This document shows, piece after piece, positions 33,247 through 41,181 of a stretch of 64,000 nucleotides of DNA (position 1 is the stretch's first letter; each line of letters begins with the position of its first letter). A program made the translations under genes and the position numbers. Below the pieces are notes generated by a model. The model searched no databases. It was given only the letters and a program-made list of their open reading frames with translations, and was not told where the DNA came from. Source of the DNA: Mycolicibacterium sphagni (GTDB lineage Bacteria; Actinomycetota; Actinomycetes; Mycobacteriales; Mycobacteriaceae); contig NZ_NOZR01000027.1 of the NCBI RefSeq assembly GCF_002250655.1, positions 23,551-87,550 of the forward strand. Direction: 5' to 3'.

Positions 33247-34164
33247 GTGACTTTCCGACTGCGCAACGTGCCGCTGCTCTCGCGCGTGGGAGCCGACCGT
33301 GCCGACCATGTGCGCACCGACATCGACGCGGCGATCGAAGGCTGGTCTGAGGCCGCCGTGCTGCGGATCGACAACCGCAACCAGGTGATGGTCGCCGACG
33401 GCCGCGTGCTGCTGGGTGCGGCGGCCAAGCTGGGAGACAAGCCACCGGCGGACGCGGTGTTCCTGGGCCGCCTGCAGGACGGCAGGCACGTGTGGGGTGC
33501 ACGCGCCGCGCTGGAAGCCGCCGACAACGGCGAGGGCGAGGTGGCCGACCTGCGCCGCGGCGGTCAGACGCTGGATGACGTCAGCGCCCAGCTGGTGGCC
33601 TCGGCCCTGGCACTCCTGAACTGGCACGAGCACGCCCGGTACAGCGCGGTCGACGGTTCCCCGACCAGAGCTGTCAAAGCCGGCTGGTCGCGGGTGAATC
33701 CGCTGACCGGTCACGAGGAGTTTCCCCGCATCGACCCGGCCATCATCGTGCTGGTGCACGACGGACACGACCGCGCGGTGCTGGCCCGCCAGACCATGTG
33801 GCCGCAGCGACTGTTCTCGCTGGTCGCCGGGTTCGTAGAGGCGGGGGAGTCGTTCGAGTCGTGCGTGGTACGCGAGGTCGCGGAGGAGATCGGCTTGGCG
33901 GTCAGCGACGTCGAGTATCTGGGCAGCCAGCCGTGGCCGTTCCCGCGGTCATTGATGGTGGGTTTTCACGCCATCGGCGATCCCGAGCAGGAATTCATCT
34001 TTCACGACGGCGAGATCGCCGAGGCGGCGTGGTTCACTCGCGCCGAAGTTCGTGAGGCGCTCGGCCACGGCGATTGGAGCAGCGATTCGTCGTCGCGGCT
34101 GCTGTTGCCCGGTTCGATCTCGATCGCCCGGGAGATCATCGAATCCTGGGCCGCGCAGGACTAA
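33247..34164 (+). CDS. nudC: NAD(H) pyrophosphatase NudC
   Basis: A 305-residue Nudix hydrolase starting at GTG 33247. The Nudix box GFVEAGESFESCVVREVAEE (195-214) is complete, and the NADH-specific tail motif QPWPFPRS is at 228-235. The zinc-finger cysteines of the E. coli enzyme are absent (region 120-165 has none), as in other mycobacteria. NudC splits NADH to NMNH and AMP and can remove NAD caps from RNA. In M. tuberculosis it also degrades isoniazid-NAD adducts; a substitution in this motif there impairs the enzyme, whereas this copy keeps the proline. Confidence 0.93.
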   Translation: MTFRLRNVPLLSRVGADRADHVRTDIDAAIEGWSEAAVLRIDNRNQVMVADGRVLLGAAAKLGDKPPADAVFLGRLQDGRHVWGARAALEAADNGEGEVADLRRGGQTLDDVSAQLVASALALLNWHEHARYSAVDGSPTRAVKAGWSRVNPLTGHEEFPRIDPAIIVLVHDGHDRAVLARQTMWPQRLFSLVAGFVEAGESFESCVVREVAEEIGLAVSDVEYLGSQPWPFPRSLMVGFHAIGDPEQEFIFHDGEIAEAAWFTRAEVREALGHGDWSSDSSSRLLLPGSISIAREIIESWAAQD

Positions 34165-34169
34165 CTGCG

Positions 34170-34421
34170 CTAAGACGCGAGCTTGGCCTGTACCTCTTTG
34201 AGGCTGGGGTTGGTCAGCGCGCTGCCGTCGGCGAACTTCACCGTGGGGACGGTCTGGTTGCCGCTGTTCACCGACATCACGAACTGGGCGGCGGCCGGGT
34301 CGTGCTCGATGTCGACCTCGGCGAAGGTGATGCCCGCCGATTTCAGCGCGGTCTTCAGTCGCTTGCAGTAACCACACCAGACGGTGCTGTACATCGTGAG
34401 CTGGGGATCACTGGCACTCAT
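34170..34421 (-). CDS. mrx1: Mycoredoxin-1
   Basis: An 83-residue glutaredoxin-fold protein with the active site CGYC (Cys16 and Cys19) in MYSTVWCGYCKRLK, a TVPTV cis-proline loop, and the C-terminal LKEVQAKL helix. Mycoredoxin reduces mycothiol mixed disulfides on proteins using mycothiol as electron donor. It belongs to the SigH redox response in mycobacteria. It lies divergent from uvrD2 over about 90 bases. Confidence 0.93.
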   Translation of the reverse strand: MSASDPQLTMYSTVWCGYCKRLKTALKSAGITFAEVDIEHDPAAAQFVMSVNSGNQTVPTVKFADGSALTNPSLKEVQAKLAS

Positions 34422-34513
34422 AAGTCCAACAACCTAGCCGACACCACGTTCATGCCCGCAACCGGCGCGGCGCGCAGCGCGAAATGTCGTCACCCCCTGC
34501 CAAGATGGAGCCC

Positions 34514-36649
34514 ATGCCGGTGACCGTCGACCATCTGACCGGCCTTGACGACGAACAGCGCGAAGCCGTGCTGGCCGCGCGCGGGCCGCTATGTGTGCTG
34601 GCCGGCGCCGGCACCGGCAAGACCCGCACGATCACTCACCGCATCGCCCATCTGGTGGCCAACGGCCACGTCGCCGCCGGCCAGGTGCTGGCCGTGACGT
34701 TCACCTCCCGCGCCGCCGGCGAGATGCGGTCCCGTCTGCGCGCCATGGACGCGCAGGGCACCGGTACCCCGGTCGGCTCGGTACAGGCGCTGACCTTCCA
34801 CGCCGCGGCGCGGCGCCAGCTGCAGTACTTCTGGCCGCGAGTGGTCGGCGACACCGGCTGGCAGCTGCTGGACACCAAGTTTTCCGTCGTCGCGCAGGCC
34901 GCCAGCCGCAGCCGGCTGCAGGTCAGCACCGACGATGTCCGCGACCTGGCCGGCGAAATCGAATGGGCCAAGGCCTCGTTGATCAGCCCCGAGGGGTACG
35001 GGGCGGCGGTCGCCAAAATTCAGCGCGATATCCCGTTGGACGCCGAAAAGGTCGCCACCGTCTACGCCGCCTACGAGAAACTCAAGGCCAACCGCGACGG
35101 CATCGCGTTGCTGGATTTCGACGACCTGCTGCTGCACACCGCCGGGGCGATCGAGAACGACACCGCGGTGGCCGCTGAATTCCGGGACCGTTACCGGTGT
35201 TTCGTCGTCGACGAATATCAGGACGTGACCCCGTTGCAGCAGCGGGTGCTGGACGCGTGGCTGGGCAACCGCGACGACCTGACCGTTGTCGGCGATGCCA
35301 ACCAGACCATCTACTCGTTCACCGGCGCCTCGCCGCGCTACCTGCTGGACTTCTCCCGGCAGTTCCCCGATGCGACGGTGGTGCGCCTGGAACGCGACTA
35401 CCGCTCCACTCCGCAGGTGGTGTCACTGGCCAACCGGGTGATCGCCGCGGCGCGCGGCCGCGTCGCCGGCAGCAAGCTGCACCTGATCGGTCAGCGTGAG
35501 CCCGGCCCGTCGCCGACATTCCACGAACATCCCGACGAGGTCGCCGAGGCCACGGCCGTCGCCCGCTCGATCAAGCGGCTGGTCGAATCCGGAACGGCCC
35601 CAGCCGAAATCGCGGTGCTCTATCGCATCAACGCCCAGTCCGAGGCCTATGAAGAGGCGCTGACCGAGGCCGGCATCCCGTTCCAGGTGCGCGGCGGGGA
35701 GGGGTTCTTCAGCCGCCAAGAGATCCGCCAGTCACTGGTCGCGTTACAACGCGCCGCGGAACGTTCCGGCGGGCAGGAGCGAAGCGACTCGGGGCAGGAT
35801 AGGGGCGCCGAGGGGTCCTTGCCCGAGATCGTGCGTGCCGTCCTGGAACCGCTCGGCCTGACCGCCGAACCGCCGGCCGGCACCAAGGCCAGGGAACGCT
35901 GGGAGGCGTTGACCGCGCTCGCTGAGCTGGTCGACGACGAGGTCGCCGCCCGCCCGGAGCTCGAATTTCCGGCGCTGATGGCTGAATTGCGGATGCGTGC
36001 CGACGCTCGGCACGCGCCGGTGGTGCAGGGTGTGACGCTGGCGTCGCTACACGCTGCGAAGGGGCTGGAGTGGGACGCGGTGTTCCTCGTCGGCGTGGCC
36101 GACGGCACACTGCCGATCTCGCATGCGCTGGCGCACGGGCCCGACAGTGAGGCGGTCGAGGAGGAGCGGCGACTTCTGTACGTCGGAATCACCCGGGCCC
36201 GAATACATTTGGAGCTCAGCTGGGCGCTGGCCCGCACCCCGGGGGGCCGGCAGGGCCGACGTCCGTCGCGGTTCCTGAACGGCATCGCGCCACAGACCCA
36301 GGCTGAGCCGTCGCCGAGCAAGCCGCGCAGGCAGAAGGGCGCCACGCCGCGCTGCCGGGTCTGCAACGCGGTGCTGGCGACTGCACCATCAATCATGTTG
36401 CGCCGCTGCGAAACCTGCTCGGTCGACGTCGACGACGAACTGCTGGCCCAGCTCAAGGACTGGCGGCTGCGCGTTGCCAAGGAACTGAAAGTTCCTGCCT
36501 ACGTGGTCTTCACCGACAACACGCTGATCGCGATCGCCGAGTCGCTACCTGCCGACGACGCGGCGCTGGTGGCGATCCCCGGCATCGGGGCGCGCAAACT
36601 CGAGCAGTTCGGCCCCGACGTGCTCGATTTGGTGCGGTCCCGCCAATAA
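34514..36649 (+). CDS. uvrD2: ATP-dependent DNA helicase UvrD2
   Basis: A superfamily 1 helicase of about 711 residues. ATG 34514 is chosen (34505 is possible) since GGAG is 4 bases upstream. Motifs: VLAGAGTGKTRTITHRI, VVDEYQDVTPLQQ, GDANQTIYSFTGA, TLASLHAAKGLEWDAVF and RRLLYVGITRARIHLE. A four-cysteine zinc module (CRVCNAVLA and RRCETC) precedes a C-terminal HRDC domain ending near LVAIPGIGARKLEQFG. This layout is specific to mycobacterial UvrD2, an essential protein. A short in-frame insertion (ERSGGQERSDSGQDRGAEGS) at 35759-35818 lies between the motor blocks and carries a repeat shared with the lipid-kinase gene. Confidence 0.92.
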   Translation: MPVTVDHLTGLDDEQREAVLAARGPLCVLAGAGTGKTRTITHRIAHLVANGHVAAGQVLAVTFTSRAAGEMRSRLRAMDAQGTGTPVGSVQALTFHAAARRQLQYFWPRVVGDTGWQLLDTKFSVVAQAASRSRLQVSTDDVRDLAGEIEWAKASLISPEGYGAAVAKIQRDIPLDAEKVATVYAAYEKLKANRDGIALLDFDDLLLHTAGAIENDTAVAAEFRDRYRCFVVDEYQDVTPLQQRVLDAWLGNRDDLTVVGDANQTIYSFTGASPRYLLDFSRQFPDATVVRLERDYRSTPQVVSLANRVIAAARGRVAGSKLHLIGQREPGPSPTFHEHPDEVAEATAVARSIKRLVESGTAPAEIAVLYRINAQSEAYEEALTEAGIPFQVRGGEGFFSRQEIRQSLVALQRAAERSGGQERSDSGQDRGAEGSLPEIVRAVLEPLGLTAEPPAGTKARERWEALTALAELVDDEVAARPELEFPALMAELRMRADARHAPVVQGVTLASLHAAKGLEWDAVFLVGVADGTLPISHALAHGPDSEAVEEERRLLYVGITRARIHLELSWALARTPGGRQGRRPSRFLNGIAPQTQAEPSPSKPRRQKGATPRCRVCNAVLATAPSIMLRRCETCSVDVDDELLAQLKDWRLRVAKELKVPAYVVFTDNTLIAIAESLPADDAALVAIPGIGARKLEQFGPDVLDLVRSRQ
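35771..35793 (+). repeat. Short MIRU-like repeat inside uvrD2
   Basis: A 23-base block starting GGGCAGGAGCGAAGCGAC matches, with two differences, the block at 5302-5324 on the other strand. Here it is translated as part of a Gly/Ser/Asp-rich linker. Confidence 0.55.
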
Positions 36650-36650
36650 G

Positions 36651-37067
36651 TCAGTGGCCGGGACCGTAGTTCCCCGTCCTGGTGGTCGCGTTGGTACCGT
36701 TCTGCGCGGCTCCGGAGGTGCCCTGGCCCGTGTAGCTGTTGACGTCCCCGACGCCTTGGGTCGCTGTGCCCCCGGGGTGGTTGACGCTGGCGCCACCGGT
36801 GTAGCTGGACGGTCCGCCCACGCCGAGCGTGGCGGCGCAGTTCTGGTGACAGAAGCTGGTGGACGTCGAACCGCCGGTGTAGCTTGACGCGTCGCCCACG
36901 CCGAGCGTCGGTCCGAACCCGTCGTTGTGGCCGGATGCCACGGCGACGGGGGAGCCGCTCAATGCGATCGCCGCGGACAATGCGGCAGCCCCCCCGACCG
37001 CTGCGAATCGCCAACTGCCGCGATGAATCGAACTGTGTTTGAGGGCATTTCGTGTTATCTGAGCCAT
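36651..37067 (-). CDS. Small secreted protein with three GVG-SYTG repeats
   Basis: A 138-residue protein with a clear signal peptide: basic start, hydrophobic stretch (FAAVGGAAALSAAIALSG) and a cleavage site after about VAVA (residue 44). The mature part contains three imperfect copies of a 13-residue unit, TLGVGDASSYTGG (54-66), TLGVGGPSSYTGG (80-92) and TQGVGDVNSYTGQ (103-115), spaced 26 and 23 residues apart. Two cysteines (73 and 77) lie between the first two repeats. No known family is recognised. It probably acts outside the cell, perhaps as a repeat-built surface or binding protein. It converges on uvrD2 with a 1-base gap. Confidence 0.75.
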   Translation of the reverse strand: MAQITRNALKHSSIHRGSWRFAAVGGAAALSAAIALSGSPVAVASGHNDGFGPTLGVGDASSYTGGSTSTSFCHQNCAATLGVGGPSSYTGGASVNHPGGTATQGVGDVNSYTGQGTSGAAQNGTNATTRTGNYGPGH

Positions 37068-37176
37068 GATTCAAGAATGGATGCGCAATGTGCCCGGGTC
37101 ACGCGACTCATGCCGAAAACAAATATGTTAGAGCTCGGCGATGCTCAGCCCGCAGGGCCTCGCGGCCGCAGGTAGG

Positions 37177-38535
37177 TCAGGTTTTCACCAATGTCGGTGC
37201 CCGCCAGGCGCCGTCGAGAGCTTCTTGTTTGGGCCAGTACAGCCGCAGCGCGGCGACGAACGGCCCCGGTGGTGCGGGCAGCCAGTTGGCTTGCTTGTCC
37301 GCGCCGGGAGATGAGTTCTGCACGTAGATCGTGAAGCCGCCATCGGGATCCTTCATCAGCGCGGGCAGCATCGCCGAGTTGATCAGATAGCGGTCGATCG
37401 GGTTGTCCACCAACAGGCTCTCCGGCAGCTTGTACATCGTCAGCGACCAGAAAGCGTTGACCGGCGGTAGCTGACCGGCCCCAAAGGTCAAGGTGTAGTT
37501 CGCAGACCCGCTCAGCGGTTGGCCGTCGGCGTCCACGGCCAGCACGGGGTACATGGCTTCTTGTTTGGTGTTGCCGTAGATCCCCAGGACCGCCGCTGCC
37601 ATCCGGTAGAGGTAGTTGCCCTTGAGATCGTCCTTGGTGCCGAACAATTGGCCCGCGGTCACCCTGCCGTTGTCGATCTCGTGCTTCAGCACAGTGAATT
37701 CCGCCCAGGCGTCGGCCATTCCGGCCTCGATGGCCGAGCGCGTCTCGGCGGTCAGCTGTTCGGCACTGAAACCGGCCCCGATCCCGATGCCGGCGAACTG
37801 GGCCCGCACTTCGCGTTCGGCGGGCAGCGTCGGAGCGAAGCCGAGTACGAAGCTCATGAGTTCGAAGAACACCGGCGACGTCTTCTGCTCGTCCGGGCTC
37901 AACGCGGAAGGGAAGTCGATGGCCGGCGCTGACGGCGCGGGTTGATTCAGAAACGTCGACAGCGGCGCCGCGGTGTAGCCGGCCTGAATCGCCTCGACCT
38001 CGCCGAGATCGTCGGGACTGAACAGCTGGGTGCGGTAGATGACGAGGACGATCTCGGTGTCGGCGCGGATCACCTGATCGATGCCGTCGGGTGTCGCGCC
38101 GTCCCAGCCCGGCCCGGCCAGCAGGTAGGTCCCGCCGCCGTTGCCGGTCGCGCGGCTGCCGACATAGGCGAAGTTGTGGGTGTACCCGTCGACGAACTGC
38201 AGCGAGTAATAGCGACCCGCCTCGATCGGTGGGACGGTCAGCACCAGCGGCTCTGCGCGCAGGTCGGCGCCCAGCATCGAGTACGGGGTGTCGGAGTTCG
38301 GGGTCTGAATCGCGATGTCGGCCGGCGTGAACACCCGCGCGGTGCTGTGCACCTGGTTCCAGACGCCCTTGTATTCCGGGTCGTCGGCGTCAACGAAGTA
38401 CGAGTGCTGAACCCGATAACTGTCGACCATCGGGAAGCCGTAGATGTAGGCCTCTTTGGCGATGGCCCTGATCTGCTCGAGGTTCAACGGTTCCCCGGCC
38501 GCAGTGGCCGGGGAACCATCAGAACCCCAGCTCAT
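37177..38535 (-). CDS. DUF1254/DUF1214 protein
   Basis: A 452-residue protein with two domains of unknown function. The DUF1254 part (about 20-160) has AKEAYIYGFPMVDSYRVQ, IQTPNSDTPYSMLGADLRAE and GRYYSLQFVDGYTHNFAYVG. The C-terminal DUF1214 part has NAFWSLTMYKLP and IYVQNSSPGADKQANWLPAP. No signal peptide is visible. Members occur in many bacteria; some have been implicated in xenobiotic or ester metabolism, but no reaction is established. It follows tpx by 14 bases on the minus strand and may be cotranscribed. Confidence 0.85.
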   Translation of the reverse strand: MSWGSDGSPATAAGEPLNLEQIRAIAKEAYIYGFPMVDSYRVQHSYFVDADDPEYKGVWNQVHSTARVFTPADIAIQTPNSDTPYSMLGADLRAEPLVLTVPPIEAGRYYSLQFVDGYTHNFAYVGSRATGNGGGTYLLAGPGWDGATPDGIDQVIRADTEIVLVIYRTQLFSPDDLGEVEAIQAGYTAAPLSTFLNQPAPSAPAIDFPSALSPDEQKTSPVFFELMSFVLGFAPTLPAEREVRAQFAGIGIGAGFSAEQLTAETRSAIEAGMADAWAEFTVLKHEIDNGRVTAGQLFGTKDDLKGNYLYRMAAAVLGIYGNTKQEAMYPVLAVDADGQPLSGSANYTLTFGAGQLPPVNAFWSLTMYKLPESLLVDNPIDRYLINSAMLPALMKDPDGGFTIYVQNSSPGADKQANWLPAPPGPFVAALRLYWPKQEALDGAWRAPTLVKT

Positions 38536-38549
38536 GGCAATGAGGTGGA

Positions 38550-39047
38550 CTAGCCGCTGACCGCGGCGAGTGCGGCGTCGTAATTGGGTTCGGTGCCGAT
38601 CTCGGGCACGAGTTCGGTGTAGACGACGTTCCCGTCGGCGCCGACCACGACGACGGCCCGGCCGAGCAGGCCGGCCATCGGTCCGTCGGTGATCGTGATG
38701 CCGAAGTCCTCACCGAAGCTGCTGCGGAACGCCGATGCCGTCACGACGTTCTCGATGCCCTCGGCGCCGCAGAACCTCTTCTGGGCGAACGGCAGATCCT
38801 TCGACACGTTGACCACCGTCACACCGGTTGCCGCGGCGCGCTCGTTGAAGGTCCGCACGCTGGTGGCGCAGACCGGGGTGTCGACAGAGGGAAAGATGTT
38901 GAGCACCAGACCTTTTCCGCCGAACTGGCCGGTTTCCACGGTGCCGAGGTCGGTGCCGGTCAGTTCGAAGGCAGGAGCCTGGGCGCCGACGGCGGGCAGG
39001 TCTCCAACGGTGTTGATCGGGTTTCCACGCAGGGTTATCTGTGCCAT
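38550..39047 (-). CDS. tpx: Thiol peroxidase Tpx
   Basis: A 165-residue peroxiredoxin of the Tpx subfamily. The peroxidatic cysteine is Cys60 in PSVDTPVCATS, and the resolving cysteine is Cys93 in KRFCGAEG. It reduces hydrogen peroxide, alkyl hydroperoxides and peroxynitrite with electrons from thioredoxin. Its length equals that of the M. tuberculosis enzyme. The gene heads a minus-strand pair with the DUF1254 gene and is divergent from the whiB7 leader. Confidence 0.95.
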   Translation of the reverse strand: MAQITLRGNPINTVGDLPAVGAQAPAFELTGTDLGTVETGQFGGKGLVLNIFPSVDTPVCATSVRTFNERAAATGVTVVNVSKDLPFAQKRFCGAEGIENVVTASAFRSSFGEDFGITITDGPMAGLLGRAVVVVGADGNVVYTELVPEIGTEPNYDAALAAVSG

Positions 39048-39126
39048 GGCGTTAAGTTTCTCAGTACCGGCTGCACGGCCGCTGGCCGGGCTTGGGAAAC
39101 CGCAAAAGCCCAGGTCAGAAAATCGC

Positions 39127-39156
39127 TTGCCGCGAAATGGTGCTAGGGTTTAGCCT
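39127..39156 (+). promoter_or_regulatory. Candidate whiB7 promoter
   Basis: A TTGCCG box at 39127 and TAGCCT at 39151, 18 bases apart, precede the whiB7 leader. An A/T-rich stretch (AGAAAATC) sits directly upstream of the -35 box, as expected for the WhiB7 autoregulatory site. Confidence 0.45.
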
Positions 39157-39220
39157 CGAATCCGACATCCTGTGCCGATCGATGGCTACAGGGCGGGCGT
39201 GACGAGAGGAGGGGCCGACG

Positions 39221-39382
39221 ATGAACACTAACGCTGAATTTGGCGTAGTTCGCATGGCGCATCGCCTGTGGTCCCTCCCGACCGCAGCCGCCGCTTCCGC
39301 TCATGCCGCTATTGCGGCGCAGCCTAAGCGCCGCGCCTACGCCGCCCCGACCATCGCGTCCGTGGACAGGAGCTTCATCTAG
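39221..39382 (+). CDS. whiB7 leader peptide (uORF)
   Basis: A 53-residue open reading frame in the whiB7 leader, preceded by a strong GAGGAGG site. The peptide starts MNTNAEFGVVRMAHRLWSLP and is rich in alanine and arginine. In mycobacteria, slow translation of this leader under ribosome-targeting drugs prevents formation of the downstream terminator and turns on whiB7. Position, length and the adjacent hairpin fit that mechanism. Confidence 0.85.
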   Translation: MNTNAEFGVVRMAHRLWSLPTAAAASAHAAIAAQPKRRAYAAPTIASVDRSFI

Positions 39383-39405
39383 GAAAGCTCCCAGACGAGA
39401 GCCTC

Positions 39406-39450
39406 AGGCCACGGACCCGAAAGTCAAAAGGATCCGTGGCCTTTGTGTTT
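39406..39450 (+). terminator. whiB7 leader attenuator
   Basis: Inverted repeat AGGCCACGGA(CC) and GGATCCGTGGCCT with a short loop, followed by TTGTGTTT, lies between the leader peptide and whiB7. It has the form of an intrinsic terminator and is the expected attenuation switch for whiB7. Confidence 0.8.
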
Positions 39451-39514
39451 CATCAGATTCCTGGCCCGGATCGAAGAGAAATAGCCATTCGACCAGGAAG
39501 CAGGTGAGCGCGAC

Positions 39515-39784
39515 ATGTCGGCATCGACAGTCCGCCAGGAGAAGCTGCCGCTGTTGCCATGCCACGTCGGGGATCCCGACTTGTGGTTCGCCGATAGTCC
39601 GATCGACCTGGAGCGCGCCAAGGTTCTCTGCGGTGAATGTCCGATCAGGCGGCAGTGCCTTGCCGCCGCGTTGGACCGCGGTGAGCCGTGGGGTGTTTGG
39701 GGCGGCGAGATTATCGAACGGGGCAGCGTGGTGGCGCGTAAGCGGCCGCGCGGCCGTCCCCGTAAGGACGTGATCGCGGCCTGA
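39515..39784 (+). CDS. whiB7: WhiB7 antibiotic-response regulator
   Basis: An 89-residue Wbl protein with cluster cysteines Cys16, Cys39, Cys42 and Cys48, the WhiB7-specific EPWGVWGGE turn (57-65) and a C-terminal AT-hook RGRPRK (79-84). It binds A/T-rich DNA next to SigA promoters and activates intrinsic resistance genes (for example erm, eis, tap) against macrolides, tetracyclines and aminoglycosides. A leader peptide and attenuator precede it. The adjacent convergent ABC1 kinase gene has also been tied to drug tolerance. Confidence 0.96.
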   Translation: MSASTVRQEKLPLLPCHVGDPDLWFADSPIDLERAKVLCGECPIRRQCLAAALDRGEPWGVWGGEIIERGSVVARKRPRGRPRKDVIAA

Positions 39785-39811
39785 AGTGAAGGTCGTGACC
39801 CGAACCCGCCT

Positions 39812-41137
39812 TTATTGCGCGGGTTCGGCTTCGACGAATCCCGGTACCAGCTTGGCGGCCAGCTCCCGCGTCGGCACGTGCGCGTCGAGTTGGCAGGAGA
39901 TCGCGACGGTCGATGCGATGACCCGCAGCGGAATCGCCAGCTTGGCCGGCAGATCCATCGACCGGGCGGTCTTGATCTGGGCCGCCGATACGTTCATGTT
40001 CGCCGCTGCCATCTTCTGCAGCCACCGGCGGGTGTAGTGGAACACCGGGACCTCGATCGGCTCCACGTACTGCCGCAGCATGTCGTCGATTTCGCGCGCC
40101 GACACCTGCTCACCCTTCTGGATGAAGCCGACGCGTTCCATGGTGGGCAGCAGCTCGTCGTAGTTCTTGTCGCGCGCCAGACAGATGATCTGGCCGATTT
40201 CGACGGGCAACCCGTCCGGCAGCGGACCCACCGCACCGAAGTCGATGACCCCCATTCGGCCGTCGGGCAGCATCATGAAGTTCCCCGGATGCGCGTCACC
40301 GTGCATCATGCCGAGCCGCGACGGCGCATCGAAGGTGAGCTCGATAAGCCTTGTGCCGCAAAGGTCTCGTTCCTCGGGGGTGCCGTCGCGAATGATGTGT
40401 GCCATCGGCACGCCGTCGATCCATTCGGTGATCATCACCTTGGGTGAACTGGCCACCACGTGCGGCACCACGAAATGCGGGTGGCCTTCGTAGGCCTTGG
40501 CGAAGGCGCGCTGGTTGTCGCCCTCCAGCCGGTAGTCCAGTTCCATCTCGGTGCGCTCGATGAGCTCGTCGACCACGCCCTGGACGTCGGCGCCGGGGGC
40601 CAGTTGTTTGAACACACTGACCAGGCGCTGCATGGTCTTCAAGTCGGCGCGCAGCGCTTCGTCGGCGCCGGGGTACTGGATCTTGACCGCGACTTCGCGG
40701 CCGTCGGACCAGACGCCCTTGTGTACCTGGCCGATGCTGGCCGACGCCACCGGGGTGTCGTCGAAAGAGGTGAAGCGCTCACGCCACTTGGTGCCGAGCT
40801 GGCCGTCGAGCACTCGGTGCACCTTCGCCGCGGGCAGCGGCGGGGCGTCTTTCTGCAGCTTGGTGAGGGCTTCGCGGTAGGGCTCCCCGAACTCCGCAGG
40901 GATGGCAGCTTCCATCACCGACAACGCCTGGCCCACCTTCATGGCGCCGCCCTTGAGCTCGCCGAGCACGGTGAACAACTGGTTGGCGGCCTTCTCCAAC
41001 AGCTCGGCCTGGACCTCGTCTTTCGACTTACCGGTCAATCGTTTGCCAAAGCCCAGCGCAGCCCTGCCGGCAAAGCCGACCGGAATGGTCGCCAGCTTGA
41101 CGTTGCGGGCCGTACGGCCGCGCTTGATGTCTGCCAC
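39812..41137 (-). CDS. ABC1/UbiB-family atypical kinase (Rv3197-like)
   Basis: A 441-residue protein starting at GTG 41137. It has the family's KxGQ motif in GGAMKVGQALSVM, the AxAxxGQVH-type nucleotide loop ASIGQVHKGV, the VAVKIQYP lysine, the catalytic HGDAHPGNF and the metal-binding DFG. ABC1 proteins act as ATPases in quinone metabolism and lipid handling. Mycobacterial Rv3197 has been reported as an ATPase that influences macrolide susceptibility. No membrane anchor is clear at the C-terminus. It is the last gene of a three-gene minus-strand run. Confidence 0.88.
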   Translation of the reverse strand: MADIKRGRTARNVKLATIPVGFAGRAALGFGKRLTGKSKDEVQAELLEKAANQLFTVLGELKGGAMKVGQALSVMEAAIPAEFGEPYREALTKLQKDAPPLPAAKVHRVLDGQLGTKWRERFTSFDDTPVASASIGQVHKGVWSDGREVAVKIQYPGADEALRADLKTMQRLVSVFKQLAPGADVQGVVDELIERTEMELDYRLEGDNQRAFAKAYEGHPHFVVPHVVASSPKVMITEWIDGVPMAHIIRDGTPEERDLCGTRLIELTFDAPSRLGMMHGDAHPGNFMMLPDGRMGVIDFGAVGPLPDGLPVEIGQIICLARDKNYDELLPTMERVGFIQKGEQVSAREIDDMLRQYVEPIEVPVFHYTRRWLQKMAAANMNVSAAQIKTARSMDLPAKLAIPLRVIASTVAISCQLDAHVPTRELAAKLVPGFVEAEPAQ

Positions 41138-41181
41138 GCCACCATCATCCCTGACGAAACCCTCCTGGCAACCAAGGACGG

